DNA of 64,000 nucleotides from Brachypodium distachyon (GCF_000005505.3 NC_016132.3:13568501-13632500), one strand, 5' to 3'. Numbered from the stretch's first letter, positions 19,466 through 29,919 are shown. The notes: generated by a model not told the origin, from the letters alone. Numbers and translations: made by a program.

Positions 19466-21477
19466 GACAGTGCCAAAAGATTCTACACTTCCTAAGGATT
19501 CCAAAAAGGTGTGGATCACTAAATTTGGCCAAACAGATTTAAAGTTATGATCATTTGAAGTTACAGGGGCCTATCTGCAAAAGTGCCTTTTAATTAATCC
19601 GGGGGATTAAAATTAGATTTTTTATTTTATAAAAATAGATGCCACGTGGCGCGTTCCTGTCCGTCGGTACCGGTTCGGTTTAAGTGAATAAGGACGATCT
19701 AATCTACACCGTTGATCAACGATCGGACGGACGAGGGGCGAGGGTTTTTACCGGGCGGCGGCGGTGGTCACCGGAGACGGAGGGGACGGCGGCGCGGGGG
19801 TGCTCCGGCGACGTGGGCGCGACGGGGAAGCGACGGGCGAGGGCGGCGCGGCACGGCGGACTCGGGGGCGGGGTCGGAGGCGCTCGGGGACGGCGGGGTG
19901 CTCGCCTAGGACGGCGAAGAGGCGGCGGCCGGCGGTGAGCTTCGGTCGAACGGCGACGGCGTCCGAGCTCGTCGGCGCGACGCGAAACGGCGGCGGGCTT
20001 GGAGCTTCTCCGGCGAGCGATTCCGGCGGCCTGGGGCGTGCGAGCGAGGGCAAACGGGGGGGAAAAGAAGCGGGGTGCCCGGGCTTTAAAGCGACGCGGC
20101 CAGTGGGTTTCGGGAAGGCCGGAATCTCCGGATTCCGGTGATTGCGGCGGCGCGGGGAGTCCGGCGCGGGCGGTGCGGGCGCCTTCCAAACGGAGCCTGA
20201 CAGGTGGGCCCCACCTGTCAGCGTCTCCGCCCGCGCGCGCGGGCGGCCGGGCTGGCGGGGCCGGTTCGGCCCATTTGGCCGGGCCGGTCCGGTTTTCTCT
20301 TCTTCTTTTTTTCCTTTAGCCCTTTTCTTTTTCTGTTTTTCTTATTTCTTTGATATCTTTTGATTTTGAACTCGAAATTGGTCCAAACAAATTCCAGAAA
20401 ATTTGTAAAATCATGTTCCACCATGATACAACTTTTGGGAGTATTTTCCCTACCGGGCGGCGGCGGTGGTCACCGGAGACGGAGGGGACGGCGGCGCGGG
20501 GGTGCTCCGGCGACGTGGGCGCGACGGGGAAGCGACGGGCGAGGGCGGCGCGGCACGGCGGACTCGGGGGCGGGGTCGGAGGCGCTCGGGGACGGCGGGG
20601 TGCTCGCCTAGGACGGCGAAGAGGCGGCGGCCGGCGGTGAGCTTCGGTCGAACGGCGACGGCGTCCGAGCACGTCGGCGCGACGCGAAACGGCGGCGGGC
20701 TTGGAGCTTCTCCGGCGAGCGATTCCGGCGGCCTGGGGCGTGCGAGCGAGGGCAAACGGGGGGGAAAAGAAGCGGGGTGCCCGGGCTTTAAAGCGACGCG
20801 GCCAGTGGGTTTCGGGAAGGCCGGAATCTCCGGATTCCGGTGATTGCGGCGGCGCGAGGAGTCCGGCGCGGGCGGTGCGGGCGCCTTCCAAACGGAGCCT
20901 GACAGGTGGGCCCCACCTGTCAGCGTCTCCGCGCGCGCGCGCGGGCGGCCGGGCTGGCGGGGCCGGTCGGGCGCAGTCGGACCGGGCCGGTTCGGCCCAT
21001 TTGGCCGGGCCGGTCCGGTTTTCTCTTCTTCTTTTTTTCCTTTAGCCCTTTTCTTTTTCTGTTTTTCTTATTTCTTTGATATCTTTTGATTTTGAACTCG
21101 AAATTGGTCCAAACAAATTCCAGAAAATTTGTAAAATCATGTTCCACCATGATACAACTTTTGGGAGTATTTTCCCCTCAAAATAAAATATATAAAAATA
21201 CATTTGCCCTATAAATGCTTTTAGGGTTATATATCCATTTAAATAAAATACCTTTTCAACTCCAAATAATTACCCAAAAATTATGGGATAGCTCGTATGT
21301 GCAATAAACCCCTTTTATACATAAACCCTATTGGTTTGAAAATCCAAAGCTTAAATGGTTGTAAACAAAATCTTTTAAAGTCTTTTGTGATTCAAATTTG
21401 AATTCAAACATGCAATTGTGGCATGATGCTTATGGATGCAATGCATATGAAAGGTTTTGATTTTTTGGGATGTTACA
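19442..21477 (-). repeat. Gypsy 5' LTR, truncated and internally duplicated
   Basis: It corresponds to 17541-18880 of the other LTR but carries the GC-rich core twice, back to back: 19749-20450 (702 bp) and 20451-21176 (726 bp), against one copy (17854-18579) in the left LTR. The 702-bp copy lacks 24 bp near its GGGGCCGGTC segment. The U5 half is missing through the internal deletion. Identity to the left LTR looks above 97% by eye. Confidence 0.9.
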
Positions 21478-21640
21478 GAGAGCGAGCGGGAATGTCCGGT
21501 GTATGACCCTGAACCGTATGAACGGATGGGTCATCTAGCCAATGTTAATCACCAGGTGTCGGCTACTTTTGCTGCTTTCCTCGCCAAGCGGCAGGAAATT
21601 TGAGACGCTGCTACTCATCAGGAACTTCAAGATGATCGTA
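21478..21640 (+). pseudogene. PIF/Harbinger-type transposase, 3' part
   Basis: Directly after the right target duplication the frame continues ESERECPVYDPEPYERMG, then LANVNHQVSATFAAFLAKRQ. It is in phase with the IMHNMIIES sequence at 15665-15689. A TGA at 21601-21603 interrupts it, and DAATHQELQDD follows in frame before the sequence loses resemblance. The 3' terminal inverted repeat expected for the element is not visible and was probably lost before or during the later LINE insertion. Confidence 0.88.
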
Positions 21641-21675
21641 TTCCATTATCAACAGATAACGGAACATTTGTTCAC

Positions 21676-21702
21676 CCCCCCCCCCCCACACACACACACA
21701 GT
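21676..21702. repeat. Poly-C run followed by (CA)n
   Basis: About 14 C residues run into a short CA dinucleotide tract. Simple sequence only. Confidence 0.8.
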
Positions 21703-21841
21703 ATCACGCACTTGTCGGCTCTCAGGCTAACAAGAACACACACAGGGACCTAAATGGTTCCCCACGAAAGAAGTTTTTTAGGGATTACACATAACCACAA
21801 CACAAAGGGCTGGCAACAAAATATAAAGTTTCTAGATCCAG

Positions 21842-22097
21842 TCCTTGCAGTCAACCATCTGCGGCCATTCAATCATGCGTATCTTCCTTCCGCCTCTTCA
21901 TCCTCGCCTGTAGAGTGTCCTTAGCAGCTCGGTCCTTTGCGCTCCCCACCCTCTTCTTCTTGTCTTCTCTCCTTGCAGTCAACCATCTGCGGCCATTCAA
22001 GCATGCGTATCTTCCTTACGCCTCTTCATCCTCGCCTGTAGAGTGTCCTTAGCAGCTTGGTCCTTTGCGCTCCCCACCCTCTTCTTCTTGTCTTCTC
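21842..22097. repeat. 128-bp tandem duplication at the LINE 3' end
   Basis: Two adjacent 128-bp copies, 21842-21969 and 21970-22097, both begin TCCTTGCAGTCAACCATCTG and end CTTCTTGTCTTCTC. They differ at only a few bases. The right copy contains the last codons and stop of the LINE frame; the left repeats them outside it. Confidence 0.9.
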
Positions 22098-22601
22098 TTG
22101 CTTGAGCCTCGTGATGGCGTGCAACCCTGCCCAGTGACGTAAGAAGGCACAAGCATAGCAAACAATCTCATCAGGAGATCGTATAAGTTTCTTTTCAAAA
22201 CATGCCCTGTTACGTAATTTCCATAAGGCCCAACAAATAGCAGCTACCCCCACCACCTGAAGATTTCTATTGATGGGTAGGTATCTGGAAATCCACCAGA
22301 AATATTGAGTAAACATGCCAGGTCTTGTATCAGCACCAATAGTTAAACTAACTAACCCCCAAACATATTTAGCAGCGGCACAGGCAAAGAACAAGTGATG
22401 AATAGTCTCAAAGTCTTCACAGAAACGACATCTAGTGTCCCCTTTCGAGTTCCCGCGAACCATATTATCTTTAGTAGCAATAGCATTGTGCCAAATGACC
22501 CATAACCAAATTTTGATTTTAAGTGGAACTTTAGTTTTCCAGAGGTGTTTAAAAGATCGATCTCTCCCTCTCCTAGCAAGCTGTTCATACGTAGACTTCA
22601 C
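22026..22601 (-). pseudogene. LINE C-terminal zinc-binding region (zf-RVT)
   Basis: 191 codons open, with WKTKVPLKIKIWLWVIW, then the zinc-binding RCRFCEDFETIHHLFFAC, and the conserved CWALWKLRNRACFEKK. This is the region after reverse transcriptase in plant LINE-1 ORF2 proteins. The 5' side is truncated: sequence before 22601 has no RT domain. It is inserted close to the decayed 3' end of the Harbinger element. Confidence 0.9.
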
Positions 22602-23009
22602 AGTATACTATTGAGGAAAAAAATCGAAGCCAAACATAGGCAAGAAATAGTTCACCTGTAAGCAAGAACCGTTTTTATTTTTCACAACAGTTACGTAAAT
22701 TAAAGGCTAAGATAAGACTTTCTGATGGTTAAGATGATTTTAACCATGTGGGTGAATATGGAGGCTTAAAGAAAGTCCGTAATTGGTACTCCGTACTAAT
22801 TATAGATAATAGATGCTAATTAACATAAGTGATAATTAACCAATATGGTGAAATGTGGATTAGGGTGAAGGTATTTCCGCTCTGCTGCATAAGCCAAGTG
22901 GTTAATGAATGTGAACGGAAACAAACACGACAAAAGCCGGCCGTTTCCTCAAAGTTATTGTAAATTAAGACCTAGAATTACAAAAGCCTATATATCAGCA
23001 TTCCTGAAA
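22602..23009. other. No recognisable feature
   Basis: AT-rich, with short frames only. The segmental duplication described next begins around 23010. Confidence 0.4.
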
Positions 23010-23763
23010 ATCCTATCAGCACCGACACCCTACTGTGTGCATGATGCCGCCCCTCCAGGCTCCAACCTGTAGTACACTACATGCCAATTGGATGGACAAA
23101 ATCCTCCATCGAACACCCTGCGTCCCTGCCATTATGTAGGACAAAATTTTGTGCTCCAGCTCGCAACCGCCAATAATTGATGAAGACTAACCACATATTA
23201 TTGGCATAAGTACGCCCCGATCGACACTTCTTTGTACAGAGAACTTTCTTAGGTCTTTGTCGTAATCAATAAAATTGATACGGATATCAAGGCAAAATAA
23301 CTTAGTTAAATAATAAGGGCAAAGCCATACTTAATAAAATACAATCCCGATCTGTCCTATCTAATGTCGTATACTAATCACACCAGAGCATCAGTTCTAG
23401 ATACACGGTCAGTGTCTTTACATCTTTGCAATAAGTATAGTTGCATCCATATATAGCGATATAAACCGTTAGATTATGCCTTCAGATAATTCTGCATGTG
23501 ATCCAGCCGGTTACGGACTCCGGTCGTCCTCCATCACATCGGTTGGTGGATCGTAAAGCTTGCAAGTCCCCATGCACGGAGCACACGGTGTATATATACA
23601 TATACAGATATACTCCTAGCAGAGAGTGAAGCAAGGAGCATCCACACACACACCCCACCCCTCCCCCCTTCCCCCAGATCGGACACATTTTGGGGTCTGC
23701 GCCGGTATGTATGTGCAGTCATTTATGTGTTGACAGTCAGTAGTCTTGTATCTGTATGCGTAT

Positions 23764-24641
23764 TAAATTTCACAGAACCACAGTTTTTGTTACACGTTTC
23801 TCAACGAGCCTCACTTTTGCTAATTTGTCCGCAGAATCACATGTTTTGTGTCCAATTGTCTCAATCATCCAAAACAACGGTTCAAACGTATTTGACGGTA
23901 TTTCTTACATGTGAGTTCCGCATGTCAGGCATCACGTCTTTTTCATTGGACCCCTTGTGGTTTTCTTTTTTTTTCCTTATCCCCTCATCGTCTTCTACGA
24001 AGCCGACAGACACCTGCTTCGCCCGCCGCATGTGCTGCCTCGCCGCCCGCTGCCTCGTCGCCGGCACGTGCCTATACCGACCCGATTCCCGGCGGAATTG
24101 AGGCCACCGCAGGCGCCCGAAGCCGAAGTCCACCTGCCATGGCTCGTGCCATGGCCTCGTACTTCACCATGGTCCGCCGTCGAATTGAGCATGGCTCATG
24201 CTCCGTCAGGGGACGGTCCGCATGCTGCCTCGCCGCGCGTCCACACCGCCGCCCGCGCCGCCGGCACATGCCTTTACCGACAAACTCTACATCGTACTAG
24301 CCCGATGAATCGATCGAGAGAGAAAAGAGGTCCGTGTTTGTGCGTCTGTTGGCTTGCGGTGGCTGCATCAGGTCAATTCTCATTGCCAGTACAAGAAGAC
24401 GCTCACTGTAGAAGAAGATGAGGGGATAAAAAAAGAAAAAAGACAAGGGGTCTAATGAAAAAGACGTGATGCCTGCCATGCGGGACTCACATGTAAGAAA
24501 TACCGTCAAATGCGTTTAAACCGTTGTTTTGGGTGATGTGAGACAATTTGACACAAAACATGTGGTTTTACGGACAAATTAGCAAAACTAGGGGCGCGTT
24601 GAAAAGCCTGCCTTAAAACCTGTGGTTCTGTGAAATTTATT
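23764..24641. mobile_element. Long-inverted-repeat element with captured-looking centre
   Basis: Arms of about 235 bp (23766-24000 and 24405-24641) are inverted copies, starting AAATTTCACAGAACCACAG and ending in its complement. The GC-rich centre contains an imperfect direct repeat (CTGCCTCGCCGC...GCCGGCAC-TGCCT-TACCGAC) with small frames that I cannot assign. The paralogous site near 43200 has no such insert, which proves insertion. The terminus resembles that of the MULE-type MITE at 25824-26220. A clean target duplication was not resolved. Confidence 0.75.
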
Positions 24642-25345
24642 TTTTTTGTTAAGGTTGGTTGTATACTTTGTACGTGAGGCGTATGTGTCCTCTAAGCATG
24701 TGTACATGTAGCAGTTACGAAACTTCGATTGTATAATAGCTACTAAAACTTCATTTTAATTACTTTACTATCTTTATAAATGAGTAGAAGCCACCATATT
24801 AATCCACACTATTAAAATTTAAGAAATCATCATCATTACATTTAAATTTAATGGTTTAGCTCGGTATATTTCGCTTATACAATTCAGGGAATATTCTCAA
24901 AGAAAATCTCAACCTGCATGTAACAAAAAAGAATCTCTATCTGTAATACAAAATAGGAGAAAATGTACATGTTTGAAAGAAAAAAAAACCTCTACCACCT
25001 AAAAACAGCCTCACACCGAAAAGAATAAAGACCTTCATACGTGCTTCATTCAAAAGAACAACATGAAAATAGAAACCCCCTACGACTAACGAAAATAATT
25101 CTTTGGCTTGACTAAAACCAGATTCCAGGCCTGGATTCTACACATATGGTAGCACTGCTCGATATAACCTAAGGAGAAGAGAAAGCCCTAAAACTATGCA
25201 AGAAAATACTAATATGTCATAGCAAGTGAAATGAAACGATACACCTGGAAACTGAAGGGTATCTTGTGGCGAACAGCACAACTGGTGGTGCGTGCCTAAA
25301 AAGGAAAACCCTCATCGTGATTAACAATCTATTAAGAATAATTCA

Positions 25346-25509
25346 TACTCCCTCCATCTCATATTAAATGTCACAAAAACACGTCTAGATGCATAAGTAT
25401 GTAGACAAATTTGCGACACTTAATACACTACCTCCGGTTTAAAATAAGTGTTGCAGTTTTGCACTAGGCTTAGTTCAAAACCGAGATTTATTTTGGATCC
25501 GAGGGAGTA
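25346..25509. mobile_element. Two abutting Stowaway MITE remnants
   Basis: A first left terminus, CTCCCTCCATCTCATATTAA, has no matching right end. A second, ACTACCTCCGGTTTAAAATA (about 25427), ends in GATTTATTTTGGATCCGAGGGAG at 25508. The second probably inserted into or beside the first. Confidence 0.7.
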
Positions 25510-25823
25510 GGACGAAGGAAGTACCATTGCAACGCCCCCTTTCTTTTTAGGGGAAGGTAGAAGGTCAGCCATTTTCAGTAAGCAAGAAAGATTGAACCTC
25601 TCCTACTTTTTGCTTGCGGCATTCATAGCATTGAAAATAAGTCGAATGGTGCTAAAAGATACGAGGAATTATGGTAACGACTCACTAGAAAATATAGACC
25701 GATTTTTTATGTCATCTCCACAAACAAAGAAAATACAGGAGCTGCTTGTCTCTAAGGTAATTCTTGTTCTATTTTATTTCTGTGAGGACTCAACTTCTTT
25801 CTGAATTGACCTAATTTGTCACA

Positions 25824-26220
25824 AGTAAATTTCACAAAACCACAGTTTTTAGGGAGTCCAAAACCACACTGGTCGCAAAACTGTGCGTAGAACCACACAT
25901 TTTGAGCCAATTTGTCTCAAGTAGCCCAAAACTGGATGGTTTGGCGGTTTCATGTGTTTCCTCATAGGTGGGTCCCACATGTCAGATGCCTCGTTGACAT
26001 CAACCCGACCCGACAGGACCCGTTAACCGGCAATTAAACCCCCCGAGCCCCTTCTCCTTCCTGCAGTTGCAATTTTCCCCACTTGTAAAGGAATTACGTG
26101 GGATCTGACATGTGCGTAGACAAACTGCCTCAAAATGTGTGGTCCTGCGGATAGTTTTGCGACAAGTGTGTTTCAGCGATATGAGTACTCCCAAAAACCG
26201 TGGTTCTCTAAAATTTACAC
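25824..26220. mobile_element. MULE-type MITE, 397 bp, 9-bp TSD
   Basis: The termini are GTAAATTTCACAAAACCACAG and the inverse of AACCACGGTTTTTGG, ending AAATTTACAC. Flanking 9-mers TTTGTCACA (25815-25823) and TTTGTCGCA (26221-26229) differ at one base. The paralogous locus at about 43801 reads straight through CTAATTTGTCGCACCAAAAT without the insert. Noncoding. Confidence 0.85.
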
Positions 26221-26402
26221 TTTGTCGCACCAAAATCTGATGTCTATCACTTATGTAATTTTGTTCTTTTACTCATATAACCTTGTGTTAATTATTTCGG
26301 AAATAATCGAGGAGTAATGCTACAAAATCGTATAAGATTGTGTAGTACGTAGGCCTGAGCTTAATTGAATCATCATCATCGTAGGCACTGCAAGCAGGAG
26401 CG

Positions 26403-28427
26403 ATGGCTGGAGTGCCGATGCTGATCGAAAAATTCTTGCCGCCAGTGCAGTTACTGCTGCTCGTTAGCCTTGTGCTTCAAGTCATCCTCTTCCTCTGCGC
26501 CAGGGTACGTCGGATTGATACCTCCGACAGCTGGCTGCGGTGGCTACTCCTCTGGCTGGCGTACAATTCCGCCGATACCTTTTCCACATTTACCATGTCC
26601 CGATTGGGGTTCGCCAAAAGTAACCACCCACTTGTCCTGCTATGGGCACCATTCCTTTTGCTGCACCTTGCCGGTCCAGACAACATCGCGGCCTATGCAT
26701 TGCAAGACAACCAACTCTGGCTTCGCAGCCTGCTAACATCTATCTCCCGGGTCATCGGAGGAGCCTATTTCCTTTACGTAAATGGAGATGGCAGCGGGAA
26801 TTTTGTTCTGCCTGCCTCCTGGATGATGTTTGGTGTGGGTGCTGTTAAGTACTTAGAGAGGTGGTTGGCACTGCAGCGAGGCAACCTCGACAGCATCCGA
26901 GACTCGGTTAAAAAGGACCAATTCACTATGCATCGTCATGCTCACCCACAAGACATAGAGTTGAACAACAAGGGATATTTGGACGAGGAATCCCATCTGC
27001 GACGAGCTCACTTGTTGATCGACGTTTGCAAACGTGCGATAGTTGGTTCTTCAGAAAAGAACCAAGACATGGATATAATGTTGAGGAAAGTCGAATACTG
27101 GACACTTGTAGAGATGGAGCTCTCCATAATGTATGAGATCTTGTACACCAAGGCGGCTGTGATTCACACGTGGCACGGTTACTCCATCCGTGTCTTGTCG
27201 CCACTCGCCATTTTAACCTCGCTGCTGCTGTATCAGTTCAGTGGAGAAGCAGACTGGCACAGAGGACTACTTGACACTGCTGTCACATACGTTTTGTTTG
27301 TCGCTGCCTTGTCCATGGAGTCAATTTCCCTGCTGAACACGCTGGGGTCCTCATGGATGTTTGCATACCTGACTTCCACTGAATTCTCATGGCTTAGATA
27401 CAAAGTCCTGCGTAATAGGAAATGGCACTTGCTTCGGAATCAGATTGTTTCTATCAGCCGTCTTGTCACTTGTGGACGAAGCAGGTACCAAGCAAGGAGG
27501 TGGTCTGGCAACATGGGACAGTACAACATGCTGCACTTTTGCACTCGCCCTGACACTCTCCTCATCGGCCGTCCTCTGCTCGGCACGCTGTTCGAGCTGG
27601 TGGGACTCGAAGAGTTGTGGAACAGGAAGCATTTCTCCGGGACCATTAATTCTTTGCACCATGGCTCAATCCAATGGTGTATCGGTCGACACGCTCAGCT
27701 GCTGTACACGGAAGAGGGATTAAACACACTGGGAATGGTCATACGTCCCTGGGCCATGACAGCACTGTCACGTCATAACCTGGAAGTGAATTTCAAAGGG
27801 TACCTTGGCGTTGAGTTTCAGGAGGGCGTCATCATATTGCACATCGCCACGGATATTTTCCTGGCCGAGTGCAAGAGTGCCAACCGCAAGGGGGATCATC
27901 TTGCGAAGGAGATCAAGGCGCTGTCCAATTACATGATGTACCTTCTTGTAGAACTCCCTGACATGCTGCCAGGCATCGCCCAAAGAAAGTTGTACGAACG
28001 GATCTGTGACGCTCTCACGAAGGACGTGAGCAATCGCCCAAGAAGTATTTGTGCGTTGCTCAGGAGTTTGTTCCGCTACCACGATGACCCAGCTGGCTCT
28101 AATTCCAGGGCCGACGACAGTAAGATGCTTGCCGAAAAGTTATACCTTACAAATAAAGGTCAAGAGTTCATCTTCGAGACTGATCAACTTACCTATTCAG
28201 TTAGAGTTGCCGAAGAACTGCTGAAATATCAGAAGGAACATGGTCCTATTAAGTCGTTGGATCTGTTGCTTGAAGTGTGGGCGGACATGCTCGTCTATGC
28301 AGGGAACAAATGCAGCAGGGAGTCACATGCAAAACAGCTCGGCAGTGGCGGCGAGTTGACAACCATCGCGTGGCTATTCCTGGAACAGTTCCACCAAGTT
28401 GGACGCGAGTACGACGGCCACATATAG
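26403..28427 (+). CDS. DUF4220/DUF594 multi-pass membrane protein, copy A
   Basis: An uninterrupted 674-residue frame with no intron needed. The N-terminal half is hydrophobic, with candidate membrane segments around residues 12-33, 45-57, 77-92, 107-125 and two more near 260-330: the DUF4220 region. The C-terminal LLLEVWADMLVYAGNKC (about 618-634), followed by SRESHAKQL and a GGELTTIAWLFLEQF stretch, is the DUF594 signature. The family is very large in grasses and its biochemical role is unknown. The ATG at 26403 follows AGGAGCG; the paralog (44090) starts at the same place, which supports this start. The gene is followed by the PPR gene in both duplicated blocks. Copy B has an internal stop, so this is probably the functional member. 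Confidence 0.9.
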   Translation: MAGVPMLIEKFLPPVQLLLLVSLVLQVILFLCARVRRIDTSDSWLRWLLLWLAYNSADTFSTFTMSRLGFAKSNHPLVLLWAPFLLLHLAGPDNIAAYALQDNQLWLRSLLTSISRVIGGAYFLYVNGDGSGNFVLPASWMMFGVGAVKYLERWLALQRGNLDSIRDSVKKDQFTMHRHAHPQDIELNNKGYLDEESHLRRAHLLIDVCKRAIVGSSEKNQDMDIMLRKVEYWTLVEMELSIMYEILYTKAAVIHTWHGYSIRVLSPLAILTSLLLYQFSGEADWHRGLLDTAVTYVLFVAALSMESISLLNTLGSSWMFAYLTSTEFSWLRYKVLRNRKWHLLRNQIVSISRLVTCGRSRYQARRWSGNMGQYNMLHFCTRPDTLLIGRPLLGTLFELVGLEELWNRKHFSGTINSLHHGSIQWCIGRHAQLLYTEEGLNTLGMVIRPWAMTALSRHNLEVNFKGYLGVEFQEGVIILHIATDIFLAECKSANRKGDHLAKEIKALSNYMMYLLVELPDMLPGIAQRKLYERICDALTKDVSNRPRSICALLRSLFRYHDDPAGSNSRADDSKMLAEKLYLTNKGQEFIFETDQLTYSVRVAEELLKYQKEHGPIKSLDLLLEVWADMLVYAGNKCSRESHAKQLGSGGELTTIAWLFLEQFHQVGREYDGHI

Positions 28428-28559
28428 GTTCCGCTGATGATGATTAGAGTACAGAGCCAAATCCTTGTTTTGATTACTTCTAGCCATATTGGATTGTATG
28501 TTGTTACTAATATAAGTTTGGCGCGTTTCATTGATGGTCCCATGTTTTTTAGTTAGAGA

Positions 28560-29521
28560 TCAGTTAAAGTGTTTGGCTGTCGGATTTTAAACCAACGATA
28601 GCACGTGGGAGAGAGAAGAATGAGGATAACCGTCAGATCATAATCCAGCTGTTGTGATACGGCAACAGAGATTTAATATCTTTTTGCTTAGAAATCATGC
28701 ATTCGACTGAGAAATAGCCGCACTTTTATAACGAAGATGAAACATTTGTTTTTGAACATGAAACATTTCCTATGAAGATGATACATGTTTTTTGTAAAAT
28801 GAAACATTTTATATGAACAGGAAACATTTTTGACAATAAAGATGAAACATTTTTTACAATGAACATGAAACTTTTTTGTTTGCGCCAAAAAATCTGGTCG
28901 TTGGCAAGATAAAATGACAGGTTATTAAATGATAGCAACACCGGAAAAAAAAAGGACTCCAGCGCGTCGTAAACGGGACACGGGAACCGATATGCGGCAA
29001 AACCATTATTTGTTCCATATTCGTTTGTTCCTCAGTTTGTTTTGTTCCCAGAAAGAAATAACTCGATCGATCAATCGTCAGAAATCCGCACATGAAAACT
29101 ATAATTGCCTGCTTCCAAGCTAGCCTAGTACGCATTATAAGCACATGCATGCATGATTCCTCACCTCGGCTCTTTGTATTTACTTGTCTAGTCTGTCGTT
29201 TCTTTTGGCAACTTGTAGAAACTATTTAGTTTGCATATAGAGTTTTGTCTTACGTAAACTTTGGAGTTATATGCGCGATGTGAGACAAGTAGTGTACTTC
29301 AAAAATAGCACCCCTTTGTTTTATCTGGTGGTTACGGATGCAGCTTTTATATATCACAATAATTTTCCGTACTGATCAATTAGCATACAATAACAGTACT
29401 CATAATCCTTATCGACATATTACATGTGTGTCTAAACACTTTTAAAGAATATATCTATTTATCTATTTTTGTCAAATTTGGGCGAATTGGCACCGCGACA
29501 TGCATGGAAGAGGCGAGGTAT
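28560..29521. other. Intergenic; ATGAAACATTTTT-type repeats at 28736-28880
   Basis: Between 28736 and 28880 the phrase (GAACAT)GAAACATTTTT recurs about seven times in degenerate form, a motif often seen in grass DNA transposon interiors. The rest is AT-rich with no gene recognised. A short minus-frame of 98 codons near 29000 is unsupported. Confidence 0.5.
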
Positions 29522-29647
29522 CAAGAAATATGGCTAGGAGAGGCTAAAACAACGATGAACGCGCAAGAAATATGGCTAGGAGAGGCTAAAACAACGATGA
29601 ACGCGCAAGAAATATGGCTAGGAGAGGCTAAAACAACGATGAACGCG
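29522..29647. repeat. 42-bp tandem repeat, three identical copies
   Basis: CAAGAAATATGGCTAGGAGA plus 22 more bases, repeated three times without a visible change. As 42 is a multiple of three, the containing frame (29426-29764) repeats a 14-residue unit, but that frame has no other support as a gene. The lack of divergence means the expansion is recent. Confidence 0.9.
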
Positions 29648-29919
29648 CAGGGGTTGGAGACTAGAGATTATTCGCGCTACACTGGAGGGTGGTTTTTTGG
29701 CTCAGTGGAGCCACTGCACCAGGGGTCAGCCACCGTCGGATGTGGATCAGAGCAAACTTTCTGACCAGCCTTCAATGCCTGGGCTGGCACTAATCCAACG
29801 CTAATTAAGCCTCGTTAATTACTCGTCTGCAGCGCGGTACAGAATCTAGTTTGAATTCCTGTCCGGAATCTCCCTTTACTCGCACTAGTACAAAACAGGT
29901 TATACGCGACCCCCATCGA

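Larger units (their letters stand above)
15690..21477 (-). mobile_element. Ty3/gypsy chromovirus-type element, internally deleted
   Basis: The element runs TGAAGCGATCCC...GGGATGTTACA on the plus strand, with exact 5-bp duplications GAGAG at 15685-15689 and 21478-21482. The insertion sits inside the Harbinger transposase coding frame, which joins perfectly when it is removed. Structure on the minus strand: right (5') LTR 21477 to about 19442, an internal remnant with only the end of integrase plus chromodomain, a polypurine tract, then the left (3') LTR 18880-15690. Gag, protease, RT, RNase H, most of integrase, the primer site and the U5 end of the 5' LTR are gone. Confidence 0.93.
23010..28560. 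repeat. Segmental duplication, DUF594 part, copy A
   Basis: The sequence matches 42825-46300. Shared landmarks are TACATGCCAATTGGATGGAC, CAATAATTGATGAAGAC, TTGGCATAAGTACGCCCCGA, GTATGTATGTGCAGTCATTT, GAGTAGAAGCCACCAT, the DUF594 gene and the 3' flank AGCCAAATCCTTGTTT. Copy A has extra blocks (23764-24641, about 24985-25745 and 25824-26220) that B lacks. Confidence 0.85.

Noticed and set aside
29426..29764. A 112-codon frame containing three 14-residue repeats as a possible repeat protein
   Set aside because: The repeats are identical DNA of 42 bp, so any frame stays open. The frame runs into the MULE terminus and has no other support.
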